The notes under the pieces are model-generated. The model saw nothing but the letters and a program-made list of their open reading frames with translations, was not told where the DNA came from and made no database searches. Below are positions 21,201-29,281 of a stretch of 64,000 nt of DNA, in pieces. Where the stretch lies: the NCBI GenBank assembly GCA_949987565.1, contig OX465110.1, forward strand, positions 16,408,394 through 16,472,393, read 5' to 3'. The stretch is from Luidia sarsii. Lineage: Eukaryota > Echinodermata > Asteroidea > Paxillosida > Luidiidae. Within the stretch, counting starts at the first letter, position 1. Each line of letters opens with the position of its first letter. The position numbers and the translations under genes are program-made.

Positions 21201-23940
21201 CTTCAGCTCGAAGAACAACTGCACCCGCCACATCACCAAGTGCCATCCTGAAATCACCAAGGACGACGTGGACAATTACATGATGGTCAAGCAGACCGAG
21301 ACACAGAACATCACCCAGACTATGGCCAACTCATTTGCGAGTAACGGAGAACAGCTGTCACCTATTGACTTCAGCAAGAAGTCAAGCTTCTCGGCATCGG
21401 ACAGTGACTTGAGTGACCAGTCGTGGCTCAGTGCGTACACCTTGCCCGATCTGACCGATGTGGACACGCCCATCGATCTCAGCCTGCCCAAAGGCAAGCA
21501 CTCCTCCTTCTTGCCGCCCGTTGAGAGCACTCTGGGCCGGCTGCGATTCAAGAGGGTCTACCACAAGTTCTACAGCAAGGCAATGGATGCCTTGGTCTGT
21601 CCGCACTGCAGCCAGTCCTTTGACCGTGGGTCGGTCTTTAAGGAGCACATCAGGTCCCACACCACTGAGCGCCCACACCGCTGCTACTACTGCAAAGCCG
21701 CATTCACCATGAAGGACAGCCTGGAGAAGCATATTGAGCGTCGTCATAGCGACGAGTCCAAGAGCGAGTCGCCTGCCCAGTCCTTCATTCCTAAAATTGC
21801 AACTCCGATGCAGTTCAAGTTGATGTCTCGCTCGAGCCAGGGCCTGAGAGTTAGAATTTCCCTGGATAAATCTGAGGACAGTGCGGACGACATCAAGCCG
21901 GAGCCAGAGAAGACAGGCTCCTTGCTGCAGTCTCCCGGGAGCAGCTTCGGCTCAGACGCAAGCGGGGAACTAGCGAGCGTCTCCAAGATCCTGGCGGCAA
22001 GCAGCAACAACTTCCAAGTTTGCTTCCCCCAAGCAGGCTCTCAGGTCAAGCAAGAGGCCGCAACCAATGCGGTCAAAGAGCCTTCCATCAAGGAAGAGAT
22101 CACCCCTGAAGAAGCTGCTGAGGAGAAGGAGTGGTCTCAACCGGACTTGCCAGACCTGGACTTGGAAGAAGAGTACGATTTGGTCATTGATGAATCTCTC
22201 GCCAAGACCTCCGATACTGGAGAGAGTTCTGTTGTGAAGGAGAAACCAAAAGAGCGAACCACGGAGAGAGATCGATCCAATCTTCCCACAAAAGAGATGT
22301 GTCCATACTGCAACCGTAGATTTCCTTGGATCAGTTCCTTGCGCCGTCATATCCTAACACATACAGGCCTAAAGCCATTTCAGTGTCCACAGTGCAACAG
22401 TAGCTTCTCTACAAAGTCCAACTGCGAGCGCCACATTGTGCGCCGGCACTGTCTCACCGTCAGTCCGGGCTCCAAGGTTCCTGAGCTGCCCTTCATCTGC
22501 CTAGAGGGATGCACCGGCTGTGAATACTCCACCAAGTTGAAGTTAATGAAGCACTACGAAGTCCACCACATCGGCATCCCTTTCCCAGACTGCTACAAGA
22601 ATGAGGTGAAGAAACTTCCGGCTTCTATCATTCGTAACGCCCTGGCAAAACGAGCAAGCAAGCTCCCGTCGTCCGATGCCGTGGAGAATGCAGAGTTCCG
22701 GAGCAAAGTGGGTGTGTCTGGTGTCACTCTTAAGCTCACCCGTCACAAGGATCTGCTGAAGAGAAGGCACTCACATGCGTCGGGTGACGAGAAGCCGCTG
22801 GCCCTTGTCAAGAGTAAGTCCTCATCTAGCAGGGACGGCAAGCACAGTGACCACTCCTCCAAGAAGAAGCACATCATATCAGTCAAGGGGAAACCATTTC
22901 GAGTGGTCTTTAAGAAGAAGAAGAAGAAGAAGAGGTTCCACACATCAATGGTGAATGGAGTTGATCGATCATCCCACAGCAAACACTCCTCAGGGAGTAG
23001 TAACAAAGGTGCAGAGGTGGTTGCTGAGAGTCTCGGAGATCCGGCCGGTGAGGTAAGCGGCCAGAATGTTGTCATTAAGAGCAAGAAAAAGTCCAAGCGT
23101 AAGCGCGCCCGCCACTGCTGCAGTGAGTGCAGCAAGCGATTCAAGAGCGCCACCACGCTGAAACGTCACTACCGCGTGCACAGCTTGGAGCATCCGTACC
23201 GCTGCCCCGACTGCGCGGCCAGCTTCACCACCAAGTTCAACTGCCAGCGTCACATGCACAAGCTCCACGGCAAGAGCAAGGAGGAAATCATCCCCATCAT
23301 CGAGAAGCAGAAGGCGGAAGGAGCACGCCCTTCCTTCTCGATGCTGACGCAGGCGGGTGGTAGTGAGGCCGGCACAGAGGCTACCCGTCAGGCGGACAGG
23401 GCAAACCTTCCGAACGGCGTCCTAGACCAAGGTGATTCAGATGCCAACGGCGGAGATTCAAGTAGCATCACCAAGCAGGCAGAAGGCAAGTCCACACCGG
23501 ACGAAGACATGATTGAAGACGGCGAGGAGATGAAGGAAGATGCGGATGACTCCGAAGGAGAGGAGGAGGAGGAGGAGGAGGAAGAAGAGGAGGAGGATGA
23601 TGTAGACTTTGATGATGAAGAGGATTACTTTGCGGAGGGTCGAGTGTCCGATGAAGCCTCCCTGATCTCGGATCCAGAGGCAGGCAACGACAATGGCATG
23701 GACTTTGAAGAGGCCTGGGAGCTGGACTCGGGTGCCCGCACTGCTGATAGTCTCTATCGCGCCTCAGAGGACGACTCCTCCACGGCGGCGGCCACTGGAG
23801 GTGATGAGGATTCCCTCGTCTCGGGTCAAACCAATGACTCGGACATGATCCAGAACCTGCTGGGCATACAGGATTCCTCAGTCATTGATCAGATACTAGA
23901 CTCGGCCGACTCAGCTGCCAAGCTGCTTGGGATGAAGTGA
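818..23940 (+). CDS. RREB1: RREB1-like multi-C2H2 zinc-finger transcription factor (3 coding exons)
   Basis: Coding exons are 818-857, 16575-17710 and 19150-23940 (phases 1, then 0), giving about 1988 aa. Donors are GTAAGA (858) and GTAAAA (17711); acceptors end in ATGCAG and GGGCAG. The order is an N-terminal RRKQ motif, a low-complexity Ala/Ser/Gly/Arg region, then 17 classical C2H2 fingers plus one degenerate finger between residues about 409 and 1765. The finger pairs CPYCNRRFPWISSLRRH with CPQCNSSFSTKSNCERH, and CSECSKRFKSATTLKRH with a following TTKFNCQRH finger, match RREB1 in order and spacing. A CtBP-type PIDLS motif lies near residue 1166, a Lys run near 1647, and an acidic Glu/Asp tract near 1863-1885. 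Human RREB1 is shorter (about 1700 aa). RREB1 binds Ras-responsive elements and connects MAPK and SMAD signalling to transcription in the nucleus. Orthology to Drosophila hindsight/pebbled is expected but untested. Confidence 0.88.
3046..3372. repeat. GA-rich microsatellite
   Basis: Long GA dinucleotide run, purest at 3212-3282, flanked by degenerate GGAGAG units. The Arg/Glu reading frame across it is an artefact. Confidence 0.95.
5598..5843. mobile_element. MITE with ATAGACCGATTGC terminal inverted repeats, copy 1
   Basis: The left end ATAGACCGATTGC and right end GCAATTGGTCTAT are inverted. The interior contains a second inverted pair around ACCCACTATAGGTCACGTGATGGC. A second copy sharing ends and interior is at 55850-56079. 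Confidence 0.75.
6868..6928 (+). mobile_element. Retroposon core fragment (hammerhead-like), intron 1 of RREB1
   Basis: It matches the CTCTGCCTTTGAGAAAGG core through CCCACTAAAT but lacks the usual 3' tail. The pyrimidine-rich sequence upstream, including CCCTTCCCTTTGATC, is shared with the tRNA-headed SINE at 36090-36440, so this is a longer, differently truncated relative. Confidence 0.7.
7116..7475. mobile_element. TTAA-flanked MITE, family 1 (complete)
   Basis: The ends are TTAAAGGCCCAATACAAC and GTATTGGGCCTTTAA, perfect inverted repeats with TTAA at both borders, as in piggyBac-type non-autonomous elements. Further copies in the window are at 25024, 37594 and 50031, with a fragment at 10835. 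Confidence 0.8.
7677..7722 (+). repeat. GGGA-type simple repeat
   Basis: GGGAGGGA units run through this interval, with a related G-rich tract at about 7805-7835. Confidence 0.85.
8179..8606. mobile_element. TTAA-flanked MITE, family 2
   Basis: The ends are TTAAAGCCCCTACACACAAC and TGTGTAGGGGCTTTAA. The interior (CTCGAGACTCGGTTGGCG type) is shared in reverse with 54624-54969. It carries a nested 28 bp retroposon tail at 8511-8538. Confidence 0.75.
8511..8538 (-). mobile_element. 28 bp retroposon 3' tail nested in a MITE, with 10 bp TSD
   Basis: The inserted segment starts GTGATATACAAAAATG and is flanked by ATAAGTTTCA at 8501-8510 and again at 8539-8548. This marks the 3' end of the dispersed retroposon family and an extreme 5' truncation. 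Confidence 0.85.
9428..9678. mobile_element. MITE with CCAGGGCCCAATTTCAT ends
   Basis: The left end (GGGGCCGATTTCATAGAGCC then GCTTAAGCG) is inverted at the right (CGCTTAAGCGGCTC then TATGAAATTGGGCCC). A half copy of the same end lies at about 10790-10830. Confidence 0.75.
10835..11040. mobile_element. Fragment of TTAA MITE family 1
   Basis: It shares the interior ATGTCCACAGATTTCCTTCT, the CATGATAGAATC segment and the GTTTATTACT/AGTAATAAAC palindrome with the complete copy at 25024-25399. The terminal repeats are lost. Confidence 0.65.
12983..13146 (+). repeat. Pyrimidine (CCCT/CTCCC) simple repeat
   Basis: Nearly pure C/T over about 160 bp. It creates spurious Pro/Ser/Leu and Gly/Glu reading frames on the two strands. 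Confidence 0.9.
13699..13747 (+). repeat. GGCA tetranucleotide repeat
   Basis: About twelve GGCA/AGCA units. The antisense Cys-Leu-Pro-Ala frame is an artefact of it. Confidence 0.95.
16575..17710 (+). CDS. RREB1: RREB1 coding exon 2: Ala/Ser/Arg-rich disordered region
   Basis: This is a GC-rich 1136-nt exon opened by a TTTATGCAG acceptor and closed by AAAAAG/GTAAAA after residues DWKK. It encodes no zinc finger: a poly-Ala/poly-Gly stretch, many Arg/Lys/Ser residues, a Ser-Ala dipeptide run (about 17317-17380) and a Met run near 17595. Phase 1 in and 0 out agrees with the neighbouring exons. The strongly coding base composition compared with flanking intron supports it. An internal ATG near 16657 could serve as an alternative start. 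Confidence 0.8.
17915..18075. mobile_element. TIR element (GGATTTCACAAAGCC family), copy 1
   Basis: The left end GGATTTCACAAAGCCTTACG and right CGTAAGTTACGATGGGTTTG with GGTGAAAT are inverted. Relatives are at 41640-42037 and 43217-43352. It contains TACATG repeats. Confidence 0.7.
18737..18896 (+). mobile_element. Complete palindromic retroposon with 13 bp TSD (reference copy)
   Basis: ATTGTATAATTTC at 18724-18736 is repeated at 18897-18909. Between them an arm (18737-18784) is followed by its inverse (18785-18840), then a single tail ending GCAACATTTTTGTATATC. The right arm carries the hammerhead-like core at 18789-18827. Confidence 0.88.
18789..18827 (+). ncRNA. Degenerate hammerhead-like core in the retroposon
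   Basis: GCCT (18789) pairs with AGGC (18824-18827). TTGAGAA (18793-18799) stands where CUGANGA is expected, differing as C3 to U and G8 to A, which would preserve a 3-8 pair. GGTCCT (18801-18806) pairs with AGGATC (18810-18815). GAAAC and GTC follow (18816-18823). One extra A (18800) precedes the second stem. Cleavage is unproven. Confidence 0.35.
19150..23940 (+). CDS. RREB1: RREB1 coding exon 3: all zinc fingers and C terminus
   Basis: This single 4791-nt exon holds the whole finger region and the TGA stop. Fingers come as clusters: three fingers (19198-19440), two (19636-19780), one (19949-20013), three (20755-20990), two (21091-21245), two (21598-21750), two (22300-22450) with a degenerate CLEGC finger at 22498, and two (23116-23265). 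Spacers contain the PIDLS motif (21469-21483), a Lys tract (22912-22935) and an acidic tract (23560-23625). The TTG-CAT triplets before 19150 are intron read-through, not protein. Confidence 0.93.
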   Translation, partial: CFKRRRPMEEGNTNLTCPVCYKEFGNKHSLTVHFREHNTITGDGTMHACKLCGKKLSSTSSLDRHMLIHSGERPHHCPLCPMSFTTNGNMRRHIRTHEKANGGTMDGEYVSEVLYGKQRRRIAAKRLLEAEEAEAESGPTKRPAVTAKESPTKVRLKEEDLTCPICSKTFLSHYGLQTHMELHPNVLIKCEQCEATFKNHRGLRMHVLMSHKKASPVKPAPAPDVPLGFQDLGYVADISCSKFPLIAQEWCERNVRRCNSTVHRFICPLCTKAFPCSSALELHRKKNHSTKSDITASHAVENITVHDGKENLPSDNAEPTNSKDKYYEQLRQKYPTQEQFMATLLLKPSPSPMDESKASHPQVSLVQLKAPTKTSILPSLSVSEAVHAERDFADVGKILTLTTSASSNPLLMLKHLSRGVKQSPVKGSALAPTSTVSMLKPKAKVSSFTAAKPPPAHSHFPGRGKAPQADHEPRSPDTATEMHFPTEVARDERKMDQTADACQETPSELGTASERVPTERPEKSSADDKANKKHTCKYCQETFPQYSSLKIHLRTHMGLTPFKCLLCDYSSADKSTLVRHMRTHSGERPYSCKMCDFPFTTKANCERHIKKRHGKESKLEIEMSITHNSGSVVGDPTSGKFRTPDTLCKLCNREFRFFRDLQNHLKVHQQTPSKPFFCLKCQTGFSSKNNCTRHITKCHPEITKDDVDNYMMVKQTETQNITQTMANSFASNGEQLSPIDFSKKSSFSASDSDLSDQSWLSAYTLPDLTDVDTPIDLSLPKGKHSSFLPPVESTLGRLRFKRVYHKFYSKAMDALVCPHCSQSFDRGSVFKEHIRSHTTERPHRCYYCKAAFTMKDSLEKHIERRHSDESKSESPAQSFIPKIATPMQFKLMSRSSQGLRVRISLDKSEDSADDIKPEPEKTGSLLQSPGSSFGSDASGELASVSKILAASSNNFQVCFPQAGSQVKQEAATNAVKEPSIKEEITPEEAAEEKEWSQPDLPDLDLEEEYDLVIDESLAKTSDTGESSVVKEKPKERTTERDRSNLPTKEMCPYCNRRFPWISSLRRHILTHTGLKPFQCPQCNSSFSTKSNCERHIVRRHCLTVSPGSKVPELPFICLEGCTGCEYSTKLKLMKHYEVHHIGIPFPDCYKNEVKKLPASIIRNALAKRASKLPSSDAVENAEFRSKVGVSGVTLKLTRHKDLLKRRHSHASGDEKPLALVKSKSSSSRDGKHSDHSSKKKHIISVKGKPFRVVFKKKKKKKRFHTSMVNGVDRSSHSKHSSGSSNKGAEVVAESLGDPAGEVSGQNVVIKSKKKSKRKRARHCCSECSKRFKSATTLKRHYRVHSLEHPYRCPDCAASFTTKFNCQRHMHKLHGKSKEEIIPIIEKQKAEGARPSFSMLTQAGGSEAGTEATRQADRANLPNGVLDQGDSDANGGDSSSITKQAEGKSTPDEDMIEDGEEMKEDADDSEGEEEEEEEEEEEEDDVDFDDEEDYFAEGRVSDEASLISDPEAGNDNGMDFEEAWELDSGARTADSLYRASEDDSSTAAATGGDEDSLVSGQTNDSDMIQNLLGIQDSSVIDQILDSADSAAKLLGMK
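21469..21483 (+). other. PIDLS: CtBP-binding motif (PxDLS) in RREB1
   Basis: Codons CCC ATC GAT CTC AGC spell PIDLS, the consensus by which zinc-finger repressors bind the CtBP corepressor. It lies in the unstructured spacer before finger 12. A weaker variant, SPIDFSKK, is about 115 bp upstream. RREB1 is known to work with CtBP in vertebrates; binding here is inferred from the motif. Confidence 0.65.
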
Positions 23941-25023
23941 GATGGAGCATCTCGGCAAGGGGGGGGGGGAATCTCTTTGTGGTCGCATCTCTGATTCACA
24001 TCTCCTTGACAACTTTTAGGAAAAAGTTTGGGGTTATTAGCGAGAAGATAGGCTAATTCCTTAGATAAAATAATTTGGAAGATTTAGATATTTTTTTTAT
24101 ACTTCTGTGAGTGCTTCCAAAATTGATATCCTGTCATTCAAAGAGACATTCCTTCAAAGCCAAAGGCCTCGTGACTGAGATTTCCTTTCTAAGAAACTGT
24201 TCCAATAATGCTGCATTCCTTGCTCATCAAATAACGCAATTATCAATCTGTGGGTTGGTTTCTTCACAATTGTCTATTTGTGGTGAATGGAAGTCGTCTA
24301 GACTACTTTTTAATGAAAATTTAATGTTGGTTAAACTTAAAGTGTTTTCTTTTTGTTTTTTATATTTCCTTGCGCATGCAACAAAAAAAAACACCCCAAA
24401 AACATTAAAGTCCCCGTTCCCTATGTTCTCCATTTACTTCAAATTTCTTGATTTTGTGGGGGGAAAAGATGAGCAGTCAGACTGACTTTACACCAAAAAA
24501 ATGCGGGGTTTATTTTTTACCTGCCTGAGGTTACACTCCTGATATGAGAGTTTACATGTGTGTGATGTCTGACTCAAGTGAAAAGTCATTGCTTTGGTGA
24601 TTATTAACGGAGAGTGGAATTCTTGGTGGGTTTTTTTTTCACTTGGGTATTGTATTTGTTTGGCATTCCTGTACAAATCGTCTTCCATCTAACAGAAGCC
24701 TTGTGATTTTATGATTGGTGGAAGGATACATGTATTAGGAATAAGATGATTGCATCACGTAAAGGGGCCACAGTCATACTACATTATTGTTTTGTTGAAC
24801 TGAAGAAAATTACTGTTCAAGCGATATGCTGTGGCTAGATTAGTTGGAAGTGGGTGCTAGATGTTGAATTGGCTTAGGATATGGTGGATTGTACCACACC
24901 TGGAGCCTGGGTGAATCCATTGTCGAACCTTTCAAAGCCAATCTCGGGTGTAGATGCTGTACGTGCCACAAAAGGCCAACACTAATCCAAAAATGTGCGC
25001 CACTCTTGCAATAAGGATTAGTT

Positions 25024-25399
25024 TTAAAGCCCCAGTACAACATTGGGAAGATCGGCAAACATCGATGTCCACAGATTTCCTTCTAATTTACACAGTTTGT
25101 AGATGGTCATGATAGAATCTCGTGTTGAAATCTTACGGTCTGGGATGCTGTACTTCCCGAGAAATCTTCACTCAAACTTTGACAAATAGTTTATTACGGT
25201 ACTGACAAGTCATAAACTATTTCTTGCACTACAGAATGGAGCAAAAACCTTGACCTTTTTTTTTTTACATTTCTCTACTTTCTCAGATCACCATTTTAGC
25301 TAAAACCTTTGCAGGATTGCTTTTTTGGGATGTGTAATGGTTTAACACACAAACTGTGGCAATCTTTTGACCTTAACCAATGTTGTATTGGGCCTTTAA
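25024..25399. mobile_element. TTAA MITE family 1 copy
   Basis: Flanked by TTAA at 25024-25027 and 25396-25399, with ends AAGCCCCAGTACAACATTGG and CCAATGTTGTATTGGGCC. It is in the RREB1 3' UTR or the intergenic space. Confidence 0.8.
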
Positions 25400-27363
25400 A
25401 ATCAGTTGTCATTGTATGTGGGTTCGAACCTAGGGTCATTATTATGATCAGTCTGGCTGAGCAGTGAGTAAGATGTGCACAGGACCTTTGCCTGTCTTAT
25501 TGTATGTCCAGTCAGCCATCTTTGTTTGGATGTACGTGTATAAAGAAAAAAACATTAAGCAGTAGCAACATTTACTACAGGTTTGCTTATCCGATTTGTA
25601 TCTTCCATATTTCCGCTGTGTCTTAATCAATGAAACTCCAATTGGGAGTATACCAGAGTTAGTTTTATACTTTTGTTACTTGCAAAAATAGTTGTAAATA
25701 ATTATATATTGAATTAAATTCTTCCATTTTCTGAGTTCTTCCTAGGATATCCATAAACAAGTAAACAACAGCAATAGTTAATTCTTAAATGCTGCTCTTC
25801 GATTTTTTTTTCAGTAATACTAATTCTGCAGAGGATGTGAATGTGAGGAATTATGATTCTTCTTGAGGTGTAATTTGTGGTACAATGCTTGATGGATAGG
25901 GATTTATATTACGACTTGCAGTACGGTACTGGTATGTCTGAATAGAATTAGGCTCCCAACCAATTGACATTTCACTCATTTCCAAGTCACTGACACACAT
26001 TCCACGATTACACCAGAGTATAGATCAGAAAGGAATAAGAATAACTGACTTTCTAGTATATTTTTGAGATGTTTTGGTTTATTTCCTCTTTTTTCCTTTG
26101 GTTTTTAATTTCTATTTTTCTTTGATCTTCCAACTTGGTGCTCATGAGTTATGTAAATATATTATATGTAGCCTTTATGCCTGTAGATTACATAGATGAA
26201 ATCAATCCCCCAGTCTCTATAAGAAAACAACTGATTTAGTTTTATACAAGAAGAGGAAATCTTATTGATGGTGAAATTGTGAGGTAAAATCCAATTGATT
26301 GGGCTTCCAACCCCCATTTTCCAGTCTCAGTTAGAACTTACTATGCATGTTAACATTTACTAAGAGTAAGAGGTTATTTCACAAGTGCACAGATGATGTG
26401 ACGTCTTTGTAGTTTTTAGCACTACTGGATTTGTTCGGGAAATTGGATTACTAAGACATTTTTGGTTCGCCCCCAAACGGGCAGTTGAATGAGATTGATT
26501 TGTTTTAATAAGGTTTTGTGTAATGTATGATGTAGACATAGAGTTTAATTTTGTTATGGTCAAAAAATATCATTTAATGACCTATCTATTTTGCCCATAG
26601 AGGGCGCTCTATACCAAGGCCATCATTTTGGAGTCAAACATTTAATAATATATGTACAATCTGTTAATCATATGGTAATGCATTGAATTTATATTGAAAT
26701 CATTGAAATATCAATCGGTATTAGAAATTAGTTCATGAATATGATGTCAGTGTCGTTATTATCGTTACTTTCAGACATAGGTGCTTAACCAATTGCTACT
26801 GAAAGAGGTTTGGTTATCATATTCATCACTAGAAAAGATAATCTCACTATATCAATCATGTCTGCAAAATAATTTATAAAAATTATGTGCCTGTAATGAA
26901 AACATCATTTTCAGAAACTTCCTTGAGATTCCTATTTTGAGATTCCTATTTTTGGTGTTTTCCTTTGGATTTGTGGCCTTATTATATTTCACTGCTATGT
27001 AGTTTAATCTAATCTAGATGCTTCCAGATCTGCACACTTCCATTCCATATATATTCTGATCTATTATGGAAATATTTTTCTACGCACTGAATTCCAAACA
27101 TAAATGTTCACTAACCCAATCTTCCACTCAGTTTGTGTTTGCATACATGCATGGACGATTTGTTTTGTCAATGACTTTAAATGAAGGGTTAGAAAGCCTG
27201 GGGTATTTTGAGAAGCATTTTGTAATATGTTTCTCTTTGTTTTTGTTGTAAAATTGAATGAAATTGCTGCACCATTGTTGCCTTCATAATGGAAATCTCA
27301 CAAGTTGTATGGAGACTGTTGTCTATGCAGGTTTACTGAGCTTTGTGCAAAGTATGCCAATCC

Positions 27364-27369
27364 AATAAA
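27364..27369 (+). terminator. Candidate poly(A) signal AATAAA for RREB1
   Basis: It is the first canonical AATAAA on the plus strand after the RREB1 stop, 3.4 kb downstream. A 3' UTR this long is plausible for a regulator, but upstream ATTAAA variants may be used instead. Confidence 0.35.
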
Positions 27370-27926
27370 AAAGATGGACAGAGTTTAGAAGATATTTCAC
27401 AGGTTTCTCAGCATTTTCTTGCTCTTCCCTTTGTTCTATAGGGTGAAAAACAGGGCACTTGTGGGCTAAGGGCTTCTCTTCGTCAATTGTATCTCGTATA
27501 GCTGCCTTTTTAAAGAGTAAATTCAGACTTTTCTTTGACTGTACTGTCTAAAGAAGACTTCCAATATGGGCCATTTATTTATACACAAATGTGTCCTTAG
27601 GTAACTCTAGTCAGGTGTCCTGACTTCTCCAATTCATGACTGCTTGATTGTGTGCATTTAAACCAATTTTAAACAGTGGATTCAGCAAATGATTATCCGC
27701 TGGACATAACTCTAGCTGTCTGTCATCCAAAATGACTCACTCATTCAACATTACTACATGCTAGTAAATGGTGGATGCCATCGCAGCCATTCTCTACACA
27801 ACACCCAATGCAAATGAATCGATGGTTAAACAAAAGGACATCACTTTATTGCAAAGTGGTGTATAGGATAAGAGCTGTTTAGGCCATGGGCATATACAGG
27901 CGAGGGACCAGGAAGGGGACCACAGG

Positions 27927-28143
27927 GCTGTTCCCGCTGGACTTTTTAGCGGCCCTGTTAAGTTACCGTGGCTGAGCGGAAGTCTTCCACGACTCCTCTC
28001 GTCCTGTTTGTTTTACATCACGGTAGCGGTAACTTGACAGGGATGTCAGTTTACCGAGCGTCCCCACTGGACTTAATTTTGTCATTCTTCTGCTCAGCCT
28101 CGGTAGTTTGACAAAATTACCGGTAAGTCCAGTGGGAACACGG
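27927..28143. mobile_element. TIR element between RREB1 and ZNF341
   Basis: GCTGTTCCCGCTGGACTT at the left is inverted as AAGTCCAGTGGGAACACGGC at the right. Inner inverted segments (TAAGTTACCG / CGGTAACTTG and AATTTTGTCA / TGACAAAATT) suggest a composite foldback. Confidence 0.65.
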
Positions 28144-28440
28144 CTTATCATATCATTTGTCTCCCCCCACCCTGCTTTATGGGGATCAGAAGTATGACAG
28201 GAAAGCACCTTTTTTTCTGGTAGTTAAATGCCACTTTCAAGCAGATAAGATACGAATGTGAATACAGTGTATGAATATGCTTCAAATGGCAACACATTAC
28301 AAGAACGAACATGCAAAAAGCTCCCTACCATAGGAATGGGGAGACAACCCCCCCCCCCCACACACACACCATATCTTCCCCCCTCACTCACTCCACGAGC
28401 TTGACATCGGCCAATTTGTTCCCTCAGAAATGTCCCCCAC

Positions 28441-28446
28441 TTTATT
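28441..28446 (-). terminator. Candidate poly(A) signal AATAAA for ZNF341
   Basis: TTTATT on the plus strand reads AATAAA on the minus strand, about 840 bp beyond the ZNF341 stop. It is the nearest canonical signal; another lies at about 27845. Confidence 0.4.
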
Positions 28447-29281
28447 TCAGAAATGGTTGACGCCCTTAGTAGAGGCCGTTTGCAGTCATGATGACGTTTT
28501 GTGCCTTGCTGGCCTTCAGTGTACGTCCGCCCATAAAAAGGGGACAACTCGTTTAACAACAGAGAAAATCCAAAAGAAAGAAATGTGCAGTCTGTTTGGA
28601 ATTCACTGAGCAGAAGCCATTGGACCTAAATTAATATAATTATGGTCAGTTTAAAAGCTTCAACAATTTCTGAGTATATTTTCATCGAAAAGTTAATCCT
28701 CCATCACATTTCCATATTTCCCCAAGAAAAAAAAGACCTACCGTTAAAAAATAACTTTTCAGTATTCATACTCTCAAAAACATGACAGTATTACAATTTA
28801 CAAATCTTCAAACAAGCAAAATGAAAATGTACAATCAAATATAATTAGTATTTTGATGGTTGCCTGTATAATAACTGATATAAGTTCATATTTACTGTCT
28901 TCATTTAGTCAGTGAGCAGTTTGCAACAGTTTTTGTATTAGATTTACTGTCTTCGCACAAACATTTGAACCTTAAATTCCGGCAATAATCAAGGCTTTCA
29001 CAGATTATCTTCTACAAGCAGACTGGAGTTAAATGTGTTGTAGGGATTAAAGCAATCGTTCTGCACTCAATGTATGATCAACCTCTCGCTCTCAGAATCA
29101 CCATACACTGCTCTGGATTAAAGAGGATTGGTATAGGCTATCGGGATCTTATTGAATTGCATGAGCACTGAACAAAGCCTTGGACCGACTGACGCTTCAG
29201 ACTTTCCATGTCCGACAGTTTAAAAATTTGCCTCACATCCTTTAGAGCAGACACCCCATTCCTGTGTGTAATAGTCGTCCA

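Larger units (their letters stand above)
23941..29281. other. Convergent 3' region between RREB1 (+) and ZNF341 (-)
   Basis: This holds the 3' UTRs of both genes and the sequence between their poly(A) sites. It is AT-rich with no supported coding exon. The first canonical AATAAA for RREB1 is at 27364; for ZNF341 it is at 28441-28446 on the minus strand. If both are used, about 1.1 kb separates the transcript ends, though longer or shorter forms (ATTAAA at about 24402 and 25714) could change this. A TTAA MITE (25024-25399) and a TIR element (27927-28143) are embedded. Confidence 0.55.

Noticed and set aside
28321..28400. C-run and CACACA tract as a CRISPR-like or structured array
   Set aside because: Ordinary eukaryotic simple sequence; no spaced direct repeats.
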